NCBI GenBank assembly: GCA_031415655.1 | Contig: JANOSD010000023.1 | Span: forward strand, 4,699-68,698 | Direction of reading: 5' to 3' | DNA length: 64,000 bases | DNA from: JAKOVR01 sp031415655 | GTDB lineage: Bacteria; Actinomycetota; Acidimicrobiia; Acidimicrobiales; Acidimicrobilacustridaceae | In this document: piece by piece, positions 8,237 through 16,949 of the stretch | How positions within the stretch are numbered: position 1 is the first letter of the stretch | Layout: each line of letters opens with the position of its first letter | Translations under genes and position numbers: made by a program | Notes under the pieces: model-generated | Told to the model about the DNA's origin: nothing | Databases searched by the model: none | Seen by the model: the letters and a program-made list of their open reading frames with translations, nothing else

Positions 8237-9883
8237 TTGGATCCGCCCCTGTGGTTTCTCGCCGCGCTGCTGGCGATGACGCTCGCCGGCATCCTGCTGC
8301 CGATCCACGTGGACGGTCGCGAGGACCACATCATCGTCACCATCGTTACGGCAGTGGCCACCGCACTGCTCGGCTGGGGTGGCGTTGGTGTGGTTTGGGT
8401 CGGCGCGGCGATCGGCGTCTGCGTACTCGCCGTGAACGCGTTGGTCCGACGGTCGTGGCGAGGGGTGCGCCGCTCGATGGCGTGGATGGTGGTCTCCTCG
8501 GTGTCCTGCACCGTGGGGTTCATCCTTGCCAATGTCTTGCAAACGGGCGTGTTCGGGCGCGGCTACCCGCTCGAGCTCACCGACACAGGCGACATGTTTC
8601 GGGCGGCCGCGGTGGGGAGCGCGGCGTGGATCGGGGCGATGGCCGTTCGAGTGCTCTCACAACGGGCCATCTCGGGATCGTCGGTGATCCGCCGCGGGGT
8701 CGACCCCCTCGACAACATGTTGTTGCCCTACCTGCTGCCGTTGCTCGTCGGGTGTCCGGTGATCGTCAGCGCGGTTGCGTTGTATCGGTCCGACGCGCCG
8801 GTGGGAACGACTGGCTCGCTTCTGTGGTGTGTGCCGCTTTATTTGGCCACCAACTTCGATCTTCGCCGTCGGGAAGTGTCGAGGGAGTTGCGTCGAGACG
8901 CCTTCGCCCGCCAACGGCTGGCGGCGATCGGAGAAGTATCGGCCCGGATCGTCCACCAGTCGCGCCACGACTTGGGCCTCATGGGTTGGAGTGTGCACCG
9001 GATGCGCGCGTTACTTGCCGCCGATGGCCTGGTGCATTCGCCGGTGATTCGCATCGAGCTCGACGCCCTCGATGGCACTGGCACCGAGATGGCCGTAGTC
9101 GACGTTGCGGCGATCCGACGCGAACTCGACGCCTTGGCATCCGCCAAAGAGAAGTTGGTCGACATGCTCGCGGCAGAGTTGCTGCACGAACGGGCGGTGG
9201 ACGACGACGGCCGACCCTCCCAGTCGGTGACGGCGGTGTTGACACTCGCCGAGTTGGTGGCGGCGGTGACCGAGGAGTTGGCGCCCGAAGCGGAAGGGGA
9301 GGGCGTTCGGTTGCATGTGGACGTCGACCCGTCGTCGGCGGGATTCGCGGTGGCACCGCAGTTACGTGACGTGATCTTCAACCTGGTCGACAATGCCATC
9401 GACGCCGCTCGCTCCGAGGTGTGGGTGGGGGCGGGGACGGTGGCTTCGGTCGGCGCGGGCGGGTCGGTCGCTTCTGTGGCTTCGGTCGGCGCGGGTGGGT
9501 CGGGTGGGGGTGGCGAGCCGGGCGAGCCGGGCGGGTCGCGGGCGTTGACGAACCTGGGCCGAGCGGGAGGCGAAACGAAATCCGAACGTGCAGCGCGTGG
9601 AATCGTCAGCGCCGATTCATCGGGGCCGGCAACTGGGCTGGCAGAGGGGACGGTCACAGGGCCGGCATCGGGGGCGACGGTGGTGGTGGTGGTCCGTGTG
9701 ACCGACGACGGGCCGGGCCTCGAAGGCGACGCCGAGCGTCAGGCCTTCGAACCGTTCTTCACCACCAAGGCGTCGGGCACCGGGATGGGTCTGTCCATCG
9801 CCGACGCGCTGGTGGGCGACTTGGGTGGGGAGCTCCAGTACGAACGGATCGACGGACGCACCACCTTCACCGTCGTGGTCTGA
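8237..9883 (+). CDS. Sensor histidine kinase with a low-complexity insert in the ATPase domain
   Basis: A 548-residue kinase pairing with the preceding regulator. The first 210 residues hold about six transmembrane helices without a recognisable ligand domain. The H-box is VHQSRHDLG (H240 or H244), the N-box NLVDNAIDAA is near 386, the G1 box DDGPGL at 490-495, the F-box FEPFFTTK and the G2 box GTGMGLSIA follow. Between N and G1, residues about 397-481 form a Gly/Ala/Ser/Val-rich insert absent from standard HATPase domains. The start is TTG at 8237, 2 bp after the regulator stop. All boxes are intact, so activity is expected. Confidence 0.9.
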   Translation: MDPPLWFLAALLAMTLAGILLPIHVDGREDHIIVTIVTAVATALLGWGGVGVVWVGAAIGVCVLAVNALVRRSWRGVRRSMAWMVVSSVSCTVGFILANVLQTGVFGRGYPLELTDTGDMFRAAAVGSAAWIGAMAVRVLSQRAISGSSVIRRGVDPLDNMLLPYLLPLLVGCPVIVSAVALYRSDAPVGTTGSLLWCVPLYLATNFDLRRREVSRELRRDAFARQRLAAIGEVSARIVHQSRHDLGLMGWSVHRMRALLAADGLVHSPVIRIELDALDGTGTEMAVVDVAAIRRELDALASAKEKLVDMLAAELLHERAVDDDGRPSQSVTAVLTLAELVAAVTEELAPEAEGEGVRLHVDVDPSSAGFAVAPQLRDVIFNLVDNAIDAARSEVWVGAGTVASVGAGGSVASVASVGAGGSGGGGEPGEPGGSRALTNLGRAGGETKSERAARGIVSADSSGPATGLAEGTVTGPASGATVVVVVRVTDDGPGLEGDAERQAFEPFFTTKASGTGMGLSIADALVGDLGGELQYERIDGRTTFTVVV

Positions 9884-9897
9884 CCCCTCTTTTTTGG

Positions 9898-9949
9898 CGA
9901 ACTGGGCACACATTTCGTCGTCCTGACGACGAAATGTGTGCCCAGTTCG
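9898..9949. repeat. Perfect 52-bp palindrome after the kinase gene
   Basis: Arms of 25 bp starting CGAACTGGGCACACATTTCG are separated by only 2 bases. It follows the kinase stop by 14 bp and a run of seven T (CTCTTTTTTGG) precedes it. It has the architecture of the 26-34 kb palindromes (long perfect arms, 2-nt centre, intergenic) but a different sequence. It may act as a terminator in either direction. Confidence 0.7.
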
Positions 9950-10106
9950 GAGGGTTAGGGCGGAATATGACCAAAGTCATGTACGGAATGTGACCCCGTC
10001 CACCTACTCCGCGTGGTCGGCCGGCCGCATACTGGGAACAGCGGTGTGATGTTCGTCACAGCGTCGGACGGCGGCCGGGGGTCGCCCAGCCATTCGGGGG
10101 AATCGA

Positions 10107-11075
10107 ATGCCAGCCACAACCACCACCACTCGGGGCAAGGCCCCTCGCAACCAACGGGGTTACCGAGCCGGCGTGCTCGGCCTCGTGTGTGCCACCGCCG
10201 TTGTGTTCGGTGCGGCGGCCCCCGCCCACGCCTCCACCCTGCCCGTGGGCGGCGTCGGCACGGCCGTGAGCAACTATCTGTTCAGCCCCAATGCCGTGGC
10301 CGGTGCCAACAACTGGAGTTGCAAGCCGAGCGCCGCCCACCCCACGCCGGTCGTGCTGGTCCATGCCACCGGTGCCAACCTCGGTGCCAACTGGGTGGCG
10401 CTGTCACCGATGTTGGCGAACGCCGGCTACTGCGTCTACGCCTTCAACTACGGCATGACTTGGCTCTCCGCCGGGCGCATCGGTGGTCTCGGCGAGATAT
10501 CGGCCTCGGCTGGCGTGCTCAAGACCTTCGTCGACAAGGTGCGCACCTCCACTGGCGCGGCAAAGGTCGACATCGTCGGGCACTCGCAAGGCGGGATGAT
10601 GCCGAACTACTACATCAAGCGCCTCGGTGGAGCGAGCAAGGTGCGCACGATGGTGGGCCTGTCGCCCAGCAACCATGGCACCACGCTTAGCGGGGTTGTC
10701 ACCCTCGGCGTGAACCTCAACTTGATCGGCTTCACCAACTCGCTGCTGTGGGGTTTCGGAATCTCCGGCGCAGCGCAGCAGATGAGCACCTCAAGTTTCC
10801 AGAAGAGCCTGTTTGTCGACGGCGACACGGTTGCTGGCCCCCGTTACGCCGTGATCCAAACCAAACACGACAGGGTCGTCACTCCGTACACCAACGCTTT
10901 CCTGTTCGGCCCCAACGTCACGAACATCACGATTCAGGACCAGTGCCCGAACGACAACGTCGGCCACATCGGGATGTTCGCCGATGGCCCGGTCCTCCAG
11001 AACGTGATGAACCAGCTCGGTTCGAATACGTCGGGCTTTAAGGCCACGTGCTCCGGATACGGCCTGCCGCTGTAG
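10107..11075 (+). CDS. Secreted alpha/beta-hydrolase lipase
   Basis: A 322-residue extracellular esterase or lipase of the Lipase_2/EstA kind. A basic N-terminus, hydrophobic core and AAAPAHA cleavage region form a signal peptide of about 42 residues. The mature part has VLVHATG (oxyanion strand), the nucleophile elbow GHSQGG with S160, a later TKHDRVV segment for the acid and DNVGHIGM for the histidine. Two or more cysteine pairs (C72, C109 and the C-terminal CQNDN-like and TCSG cysteines) suggest disulfides. The gene is monocistronic and is followed by a strong hairpin terminator. Confidence 0.88.
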   Translation: MPATTTTTRGKAPRNQRGYRAGVLGLVCATAVVFGAAAPAHASTLPVGGVGTAVSNYLFSPNAVAGANNWSCKPSAAHPTPVVLVHATGANLGANWVALSPMLANAGYCVYAFNYGMTWLSAGRIGGLGEISASAGVLKTFVDKVRTSTGAAKVDIVGHSQGGMMPNYYIKRLGGASKVRTMVGLSPSNHGTTLSGVVTLGVNLNLIGFTNSLLWGFGISGAAQQMSTSSFQKSLFVDGDTVAGPRYAVIQTKHDRVVTPYTNAFLFGPNVTNITIQDQCPNDNVGHIGMFADGPVLQNVMNQLGSNTSGFKATCSGYGLPL

Positions 11076-11119
11076 CCCGCTCGAAACGGCCCGAGCGGCG
11101 AACCCCACGTTGCGAAGAA

Positions 11120-11168
11120 CCGAAGGCAGATTGCTCTCCGTGAGGGGGCAATCTGCCTTCGGGGTTTT
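11120..11168 (+). terminator. Rho-independent terminator of the lipase gene
   Basis: A 15-bp stem (CCGAAGGCAGATTGC pairing with GCAATCTGCCTTCGG) has a loop of 13 bases and is followed by GGTTTTTGG, 45 bp after the lipase stop. Confidence 0.9.
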
Positions 11169-11231
11169 TGGGGTCGTTCGGTCGGCGTAACGGTATCGGG
11201 GGCAAGTTCTTCGACGGCCCGGTGCATCACG

Positions 11232-11447
11232 TCAGGCGGCGGGGGTCACGGCCCAGGGTCGGGGGCCGAGGTGAGCGAGCACCGCCATCGCAAACAATGG
11301 TGAAGGTGCCCAGCCCTCGGGGATGGGGTCGAACAGATCGTCGAAGTCCGGGAGTGGGACGGCTTCGGTGTTGTCGTTGGCATCGATGGACGGGGGATGG
11401 TCGTCGCGTGGGCGGAGATCGATATCGGCGAGATGGAGGAGGTACAT
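11232..11447 (-). CDS. Small acidic protein of unknown function (71 aa)
   Basis: The protein starts MYLLHLADIDLRPRDDHPPS and contains a DFDDLFDPIPEGW stretch; it has no membrane helix and is rich in Asp and Pro. ATG 11447 has a good ribosome site (GAAAGGACC). It lies 62 bp downstream of the acyltransferase gene on the same strand and may be its operon partner. I know no family for it. Confidence 0.5.
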   Translation of the reverse strand: MYLLHLADIDLRPRDDHPPSIDANDNTEAVPLPDFDDLFDPIPEGWAPSPLFAMAVLAHLGPRPWAVTPAA

Positions 11448-11509
11448 GAGCGTGGTCCTTTCGGGACGGGGTTGGAACGTGGGACGGGGTTGGGGAGGAG
11501 CCCCTGTCC

Positions 11510-12772
11510 CTATGGATTCGGGGCGGGGGCTGGGGTGGGGGCCACCGCGTGCGCCGAACGGGCAGGACGAGCGGGAAGCTCGAAGCGGGCGAACAGGGCA
11601 ACCAGCACGGCGAGGAAGAGGCCCGGGAGCAGAAGCCAGAGCGGACGCTGAGCCCACCACCCGGCGTCGGCTTCGGTGCCGAGGGTGAACCCGAGCCGCT
11701 CGTACACGGCGATCGCCGCCACCAACGCCGTCATGTGCCAGCAGAAGACGGTCATCGCCACGGCGTTGACGGCCACCGTGGCGGTCCAGGCCCGTCGACC
11801 TTGAAGCCACCGGCCAACGACGGGCCGAAACAACATGGCCACGCCGAGTTGGAAGACGGCCAGCGCCGCGATGCATGCCGTGGTGGGATACATGTTCGAA
11901 CCTTCACCGGCGACGCTCACCATGGAGCGGGGGTAGGGGCCGAAGGTGGTGAGGGCGCCGAGCGCAACAAACCCCGTTGCCGTCACTGCCGCCAGCATCC
12001 GTCGACCGCAGCGGATCAAGGTGCCGTCCCGCCAGAAGTAGCCGAGCTGGTGGACGAAGACCCACACGAGTGCCGACGTGACGAACCCAGCCCGGTCGTT
12101 GTTGCCGGCGAACCGGAGGACGTCGGTCAGCGCCATACCGGCGGCCAGTGTGGCCAGGGTGACGAACGGTGCTCGCTGATGGAGGCGGGCGGTGAGCGGG
12201 GCCAACAACACCACGCTCAGGTAGACGCCGAGGAACCAGAGCGGGACGAACACCACCATGCCCCAGGTGGTGACCCCTCGATAGCCGGGCACGAGGGCGT
12301 GGGCGATGATCTCACCGATCACCCAAAGCCCGACGTAGATCCCCACCGGTTTGCCGAGACGGCGCAGCCGTTTCGCCACGAATACTCGCCACATGGGCGG
12401 TCGACCGTCGTCGGCTGCCGTCATCCCCTCGATCCCGGCGAGGTTGGCGTACCCCCCCACGAAGAAGAACACCGGCATGATCTGCAACAACCAGGTGACG
12501 GCCCACAAACCGGGCACTCCCCCAATGGGGTTCGGCATGATCAGCGAATGGTTATCGGTGCTCCATTGTGTGATGGAGAACACCCAGTGCCACAGGATGA
12601 CCACGGTGATACTGAGCGCTCGGAGGAAGTCGACGTACCGATCACGAGTGTCGGGGGTGTTGTCGACCAGCGATGCCAGCGGAGCAGCGGGCGCCGACTC
12701 CGATGCGGGAATGGTGCCGGCGGGAATGGTGCCAGCGGGAATGGTGCTGGCAGGTGCGGATGCGGAGCTCAT
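11510..12772 (-). CDS. Acyltransferase-3 family integral membrane protein
   Basis: A 420-residue membrane O-acyltransferase of the OafA/OatA-like fold, likely moving an acyl group to a cell-surface glycan or lipid. After a soluble N-terminus come RDRYVDFLRALSI and a catalytic-type histidine in ILWHWVF, then FFFVGGYAN and about ten transmembrane helices. A Pro/Ala-rich tail follows. The N-terminus carries three copies of a TIPAG-type pentapeptide encoded by 15-bp DNA repeats (12706-12751). The C-terminal SGNH domain of some relatives is absent. Confidence 0.87.
   Translation of the reverse strand: MSSASAPASTIPAGTIPAGTIPASESAPAAPLASLVDNTPDTRDRYVDFLRALSITVVILWHWVFSITQWSTDNHSLIMPNPIGGVPGLWAVTWLLQIMPVFFFVGGYANLAGIEGMTAADDGRPPMWRVFVAKRLRRLGKPVGIYVGLWVIGEIIAHALVPGYRGVTTWGMVVFVPLWFLGVYLSVVLLAPLTARLHQRAPFVTLATLAAGMALTDVLRFAGNNDRAGFVTSALVWVFVHQLGYFWRDGTLIRCGRRMLAAVTATGFVALGALTTFGPYPRSMVSVAGEGSNMYPTTACIAALAVFQLGVAMLFRPVVGRWLQGRRAWTATVAVNAVAMTVFCWHMTALVAAIAVYERLGFTLGTEADAGWWAQRPLWLLLPGLFLAVLVALFARFELPARPARSAHAVAPTPAPAPNP
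12706..12751. repeat. 15-bp minisatellite inside the acyltransferase gene
   Basis: About three tandem copies of a unit like GGGAATGGTGCCAGC encode TIPAG repeats at the N-terminus. The 15-bp length keeps the frame. Confidence 0.8.
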
Positions 12773-12846
12773 GCCGCCACCATCTCCCGATATCGGGGGT
12801 GCTCCTACCCAGGGAATCCCCTATGAGCTCGTGGGTCCCCCAGAAG

Positions 12847-12999
12847 TGTCGGTCGACATGTTTCGAAGCGCGGATTTCGAGCGACGGTTCGGCGCGCCAC
12901 GAGAGGTAGGTCGAGCGCGCTCTCGTTCCGGGCCAGAAGGCGGACGGTGCCGTGGTATTCCAAGCTGGCTGGAAGTCAGCCGAACGGATGCTGCCATCT
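12847..12999 (+). mobile_element. MITE-like element, copy 4 (degenerate)
   Basis: Blocks match the intact copies in order: TTCGAAGCGCGGATTTCGAG, CGACGGTTCGGC, AAGCTGGCTGGAAG and CGAACGGATGCTG. The terminal inverted repeats are eroded. It occupies most of the 344-bp gap (12773-13116) between the acyltransferase start and the VOC gene end; nothing else was recognised in that gap except the tandem repeat at its right edge. Confidence 0.55.
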
Positions 13000-13078
13000 C
13001 ACCATCCCGCAAAGACCGCCGGGCGGCCCGACCTGTTCGACCCGGGTTGTGGTGTCCACCGGCCACCGCCGCCAGTGC

Positions 13079-13134
13079 GTGCGGGTTCAGGCGTGCGGGT
13101 TCAGGCGTGGACGGGTTCAGGCGTGCACGGGTTC
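13079..13134. repeat. Tandem 3'-end duplication including a stop codon
   Basis: Units of 14-18 bp like GCGGGTTCAGGCGTG repeat about four times. Read on the minus strand, each unit copies the end of the VOC gene (GAACCCGTGCACGCCTGA), so several successive in-frame or near-frame TGA codons follow the true stop at 13117. Confidence 0.75.
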
Positions 13135-13650
13135 GTAGTCGGCGGCGAGGAAAAATTCGACCGACGCCGGATCCTCAAGCTCGGGAGCGGGGTCGAGCAC
13201 GGCGCGTTCGGCGTGGGCTCGGTCTTCGGCGGTAAGGGGCCGGGCGTCGGCGCAGAACTCCACGAGGATGCCATTGGGGTCGTTGGCGTACAAGCTGATG
13301 CAGAAGCCATGGTCGACCTGCACGACGTCGTACCCTTGGCCCAACCACCGGTCTCGGATGGCCGGCAATTCGTCGATCGAAGCATTGAAGGCCAAATGGT
13401 TTACCCATTCGGGAAGGCCGAGGGCCGTGGAGATCGCGGTCGGGGCTTTGGGAATCGTGGGGTCGTGGATGTCCCAGAACGCGATCATCTCGCCGTTACC
13501 CGTGTCGTAGAACACGTGCTTGGCCCAACCTTTGCCACTTGGTGTGGCCGCGGCCACCACCTTCGTGACGGTGAATCCCATGGCCTCGGTGTAGAAGGCA
13601 TGGGTGGCGGCGATGTCGTTGGTGGCGAAGGCGACGTGATGAAAGGCCAT
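13117..13650 (-). CDS. VOC (glyoxalase/dioxygenase fold) protein
   Basis: A 177-residue single VOC-type protein. HHVAFATNDI at the N-terminus places the first metal histidine at residue 5, HLAFNA gives a mid-protein histidine, and NDPNGILVEFC supplies the glutamate. This matches metal-dependent glyoxalase I/extradiol-dioxygenase relatives, but the substrate cannot be told. It starts with ATG 13650 and is divergent from the DUF3224 gene (97 bp apart). Confidence 0.85.
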   Translation of the reverse strand: MAFHHVAFATNDIAATHAFYTEAMGFTVTKVVAAATPSGKGWAKHVFYDTGNGEMIAFWDIHDPTIPKAPTAISTALGLPEWVNHLAFNASIDELPAIRDRWLGQGYDVVQVDHGFCISLYANDPNGILVEFCADARPLTAEDRAHAERAVLDPAPELEDPASVEFFLAADYEPVHA

Positions 13651-13747
13651 TGGATCCCCCTATGGTCCGAGTGGGCCGATCGTAGCGGAAAGGTGTTCGT
13701 TTTCGCGGTGGTTCCGCGCCTCGGATCGGGGGCGACAGACTGAGCCC

Positions 13748-14143
13748 ATGGCACACCATCTCGAAGGTCCGTTCACGATCGACAATTGGCAGGCGACTGA
13801 CGCTGGTCCCTCCAACGACGCCGACGGCGAACCGAGCATGGGGCATGCGACGGCCGACAAGGTGTACAGCGGGGTGCTCGAAGCCATCGCCGTGGTGCAC
13901 CTGCTCACCACACAAGGCGAAGGGGGGGCGGGGTATGTGGCCCAGGAACGAATCGTGGGCACGCTCGGCGGCACGGACGGCACGTTCGTACTCCAGCACG
14001 GCGCCACTGCGGGTCCGGACGGGGCGGATCCGCAGCAGTGGGCCGTGGTGGTTCCCGGCTCGGGCACCGGTGGGTTGGCCGGTATCACCGGTTCGGGAAG
14101 AGTCGATCATGGGCTGCTCACCCTTGACTACGAACTCCCGTAG
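13748..14143 (+). CDS. DUF3224-like small protein
   Basis: A 131-residue protein with family-like features: a G-PF-I-NW start, a GYVAQERIVGTLGG segment, FVLQH, and VVVPGSGTGGLAGITG, followed by a final beta-strand LTLDYELP. Such proteins form a small lipocalin/allene-oxide-cyclase-like barrel of unknown role. No signal peptide. The divergent VOC gene may be co-regulated. Confidence 0.75.
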   Translation: MAHHLEGPFTIDNWQATDAGPSNDADGEPSMGHATADKVYSGVLEAIAVVHLLTTQGEGGAGYVAQERIVGTLGGTDGTFVLQHGATAGPDGADPQQWAVVVPGSGTGGLAGITGSGRVDHGLLTLDYELP

Positions 14144-14422
14144 GCGCGGCAGGGCTGTTTGAACCACGGGCGTCACCGTCCCGTCCACTCACTTCATCGG
14201 CCCACCAACTCTCGCGAGCGCGCTCGATCGGTGCCGCCAGCGAGACCGGCATCGGAAACGGTCCGCGCGACGCCAGTATCGCCACTCTGACCATTCGAAC
14301 CGCTTCGTGGGAGCCGAACCGCCGGCACCAATGCGGTGCTCATTGCCGCTGGACTTGAACCAGTCCGCACGGCGCCGCCCACCCGAGGGGACGTCGCTGG
14401 TCCCAGCACGTAGTCTGCTGAC

Positions 14423-15460
14423 GTGGAGCAGGAAGAGGAATCGACGCCGCGTGCGCCAGAGCCACGGTCCTCAAAACGGGCAGCGATCGCCGGCCTTGTT
14501 GTTGGGCTGGTTGGGTGTGGTGCCCTTATTGCTTTCGGTGTCCTCACCCGTCCCGATCCAGAAGCCGGAAAGGACCGCAGCACCGAATTCCTTGCGGCGT
14601 ACACCCGCAGTCGAACGGGCACCTACCGGATGGAGTCGAGCTTTCGACGCGAGATGCGCACCGGCGCCGTGTTGGAGTCCGCTCGAGAGGTGACGCAACG
14701 GATGCCCAACCGGCTGGTCCGTCAGTTCGGCGGTCTTAACGGCCAGATCGATGGTCGGGACGTGGTCTGCACTTCGAAACCGGATGGCGAGTACTCATGT
14801 GTGCAAGGCAACAAGGCCAGCCAGTCGCTTTCAGCCGAGCTCGACGAAGAGATCACGAACCTCCGTAGCTATTTCGTGGGGCCCCGTCCCTTGTATCGGG
14901 CCACACGTTCGGGAGTCGACTGCTTCCAACTGATGCAGGACTATCCGCTGCCGGACCCGCCGTTCGGAACCCGGGCGGAGTTCTGTTTCGACGAACCGAC
15001 GGGCGCCGTCCGCCGCTTGGTGCGCGACCTTGATCTGGCCAACGAGACGGTGGAAGCGGTCACGCTCACGGGCGCCGTCAACGACAGCGACTTCTCGTTG
15101 GAACGCGACGCCGAGTTCGACGAGCAGATCAGCCGACCGGAGATCGTCTCGGCCACGACGGTTCCCAGTTCCACGACCACTCTTCCCGCCGCGGCCACCA
15201 CATCGAAGCCGTCCTCCGCCTCGACGCAACCCCCGACCTCGCTGTTGGCGGGAGAATCCGGGCCCTCGGTGCCGGATCTCACACGCGACGTGAGGTCGCT
15301 CGTTGCGCGGTGTGTGTCGGATCCGTCGGGGGACAACGTGAACGCTCTGTGGGATTCGCGGGTGTCAGTGAATGAGCGGCCGCTCAGCGCCACGGCATGT
15401 GGTCGGTCGTACGTGAGCGTGCTGTTCGATCATGGGTTCGGGCCGCCCAGTAACGGATAG
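14423..15460 (+). CDS. Membrane-anchored protein of unknown function
   Basis: A 345-residue protein: a charged N-terminus, one transmembrane helix (about residues 22-42, AIAGLVVGLVGCGALIAFGV), an extracytoplasmic domain with several cysteines (CTSKPDGEYSC, DCFQLMQDY, AEFCFDEP), and a Thr/Ser/Pro-rich spacer before a short C-terminal domain. The first domain has the look of LppX/LprG-type lipid-binding modules, but I cannot assign it. GTG 14423 is the chosen start. The 279 bp before it hold nothing recognisable. Confidence 0.65.
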   Translation: MEQEEESTPRAPEPRSSKRAAIAGLVVGLVGCGALIAFGVLTRPDPEAGKDRSTEFLAAYTRSRTGTYRMESSFRREMRTGAVLESAREVTQRMPNRLVRQFGGLNGQIDGRDVVCTSKPDGEYSCVQGNKASQSLSAELDEEITNLRSYFVGPRPLYRATRSGVDCFQLMQDYPLPDPPFGTRAEFCFDEPTGAVRRLVRDLDLANETVEAVTLTGAVNDSDFSLERDAEFDEQISRPEIVSATTVPSSTTTLPAAATTSKPSSASTQPPTSLLAGESGPSVPDLTRDVRSLVARCVSDPSGDNVNALWDSRVSVNERPLSATACGRSYVSVLFDHGFGPPSNG

Positions 15461-15470
15461 GAATCGCAAG

Positions 15471-15630
15471 GGGTGTATCCCCGTAGCCCAAAAGCGCCTT
15501 GCGGCCAGGTTTGAATCTCCCATCGTTGTTCATGTCCTCGGGCGAGACAAGGGGCGTTCGTTGTCGTGCCCTCGCGAGGCTTCGAGCCAATGGCTGGGAA
15601 TCCGCATCCCGAAGCGCTATCGGGACACGC
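15471..15630 (-). mobile_element. MITE-like element, copy 3 (diverged)
   Basis: The ends are inverted-repeat-like: GGGTGTATCCCCGTAGC at the left, GCGCTATCGGGACACGC at the right. Interior order matches copy 1: GCGGCCAGGTTTGAATC, GACAAGGGGCG, CTCGCGAGGCTTCGA, GGAATCCGCATCCCGAAGCG. It lies 10 bp after the stop of the preceding gene. Confidence 0.6.
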
Positions 15631-15808
15631 GCCACGTGGTGGTATTTCTGCTCAAGGTGCATCCAGAGTCATCCGATAGTGGAGTTGTTGGTAGGCATTG
15701 CCCTGCCAGCCGCAGAGCGAAACGACGGAGGTTGCTGGCTCCCTCCAATGCATCGCTACCGGCGCATCGCCCGCGCTGGTGCTTTTGTGGCCTCTGTCCG
15801 CTCTGTAT
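15631..15808. other. Gene-free stretch before a terminator
   Basis: No supported reading frame lies here. Because it ends in a strong plus-strand terminator without a coding gene in front, it may encode a short RNA or be a leftover 3' region; I could not fold it into a known RNA. Confidence 0.25.
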
Positions 15809-15846
15809 GAACCGTCCCCGTTCGCCCCGGGGGCGGTTCGCTTTTT
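15809..15846 (+). terminator. Rho-independent terminator
   Basis: A GAACCGTCCCCG ... CGGGGGCGGTTC stem is followed by GCTTTTTGGGG. It points on the plus strand and would end transcripts crossing the MITE region. Confidence 0.8.
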
Positions 15847-15927
15847 GGGGGCGTCCGCGGGCAGTCCAACGGCGGCCCGCCCGCCCACCGATGGCATGCG
15901 GGCGAGCCGGTGGACCACACTGCATCC

Positions 15928-16182
15928 ATGTTCTTCGGCCAGGCCAGCCCCACTGATGCCACCGACAACGTGGCGTTCCTCGGTGACGACCTCTTGGCCT
16001 GGCTGGTGCTCGCAATGGGTGCGGCGCTGGCTGTGGGCACATTGTTGGCCCTAGTCCGGCCCCGTCCGAACCCCGATGATGCCGGTTCTGATTTGCCCCG
16101 CCCCCCGCTCGCTCGCAGCCTCGTGATGATCGTGGTTGGTTCGTTTGCTTCGGTTTGGGCTCTCGCCAGCCTGATCGCCTGA
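15928..16182 (+). CDS. Small two-helix membrane protein
   Basis: An 84-residue protein from ATG 15928. It has two hydrophobic segments (LLAWLVLAMGAALAVGTLLAL and SLVMIVVGSFASVWALASL) joined by a Pro/Arg loop. It ends 20 bp before the livG start, so both may share a transcript. No family recognised. Confidence 0.55.
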   Translation: MFFGQASPTDATDNVAFLGDDLLAWLVLAMGAALAVGTLLALVRPRPNPDDAGSDLPRPPLARSLVMIVVGSFASVWALASLIA

Positions 16183-16202
16183 ACACTGTTAACCTCGTTC
16201 GC

Positions 16203-16949
16203 ATGCCGCCGCTTCTTCGTGCCGTTGGTCTTGGCGTCACCTTTGGCGTGGTGAAGGCGGTCGACAACGTGGAGATCGCCGTGCCCGGCGGCTGTTTGAT
16301 GGGCCTTATCGGTCCGAACGGGGCGGGCAAAACCACGACGATCGACGCGCTCACGGGATTCGTTCCCCACACCGGTCGCATCTCGTTCGCCGACCAGGAT
16401 CTCACCGGTCTCGGGCCGCATCGGCGCGCGGCGGCGGGGCTCACGCGTACCTGGCAGTCGCTGGAGTTGTTCGACGATCTCACCGTTCTGGAGAACTGCC
16501 GTGCCGCCGGGCAGCGCGCATCGGCTCGAGGGGTCGCCGCTGATGTCATTCGGCCGTCGCGTGCCCACGACGACGACGCGATCATCTGGGCCCTCGATCT
16601 CCTCGACCTCGGCAGCATTGCCGGTCGTTCACCCGGCGAGCTTTCGCTGGGTGAACGCAAGTTGGTGGCGGTGGCGAGAGCGTTGGCGGCCCGCCCGTCG
16701 TTGGTCCTGCTCGATGAACCAGCTGCTGGCCTCGATAGCGCCGAGAGCCTTGAACTCGGTACGAAACTCCGGCGGATTGTTGATGAGGGGATCGCAGTTT
16801 TCCTCGTCGATCACGACATGGGCCTCGTGCTCGGCGTGTGCGACGAGCTGTATGTGCTCGAATTTGGCCGCGTGATCGCTCACGGAACTCCCGCCGAAGT
16901 GCGAAACGATCCCCGGGTGATCGAGGCCTACCTGGGTACGTCGGCATGA
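16203..16949 (+). CDS. livG: Branched-chain amino acid-type ABC transporter ATPase, LivG-like
   Basis: A 248-residue cytoplasmic ATPase. Walker A is GPNGAGKTT, the signature motif is LSLGERK, Walker B is LVLLDEPAAGLD, and the switch histidine is in VDHDMGLV. The C-terminus (VIEAYLG) is typical of LivG. It overlaps livF by 4 bp (ATGA). The HAAT family imports branched-chain amino acids, urea or other amides. The permeases and binding protein are not in the window, so the substrate is unknown. The start lacks a good ribosome site; a GTG at 16155 is an alternative. Confidence 0.88.
   Translation: MPPLLRAVGLGVTFGVVKAVDNVEIAVPGGCLMGLIGPNGAGKTTTIDALTGFVPHTGRISFADQDLTGLGPHRRAAAGLTRTWQSLELFDDLTVLENCRAAGQRASARGVAADVIRPSRAHDDDAIIWALDLLDLGSIAGRSPGELSLGERKLVAVARALAARPSLVLLDEPAAGLDSAESLELGTKLRRIVDEGIAVFLVDHDMGLVLGVCDELYVLEFGRVIAHGTPAEVRNDPRVIEAYLGTSA

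Noticed and set aside
11549..12826. A 425-codon plus-strand frame rich in His, Glu and Gly
   Set aside because: It mirrors the acyltransferase gene, which has clear membrane helices and motifs on the other strand.
14330..14425. A tRNA-like T-arm (GGTTCAAGTCC on the minus strand)
   Set aside because: No matching acceptor stem, D-arm or anticodon arm could be found around it.
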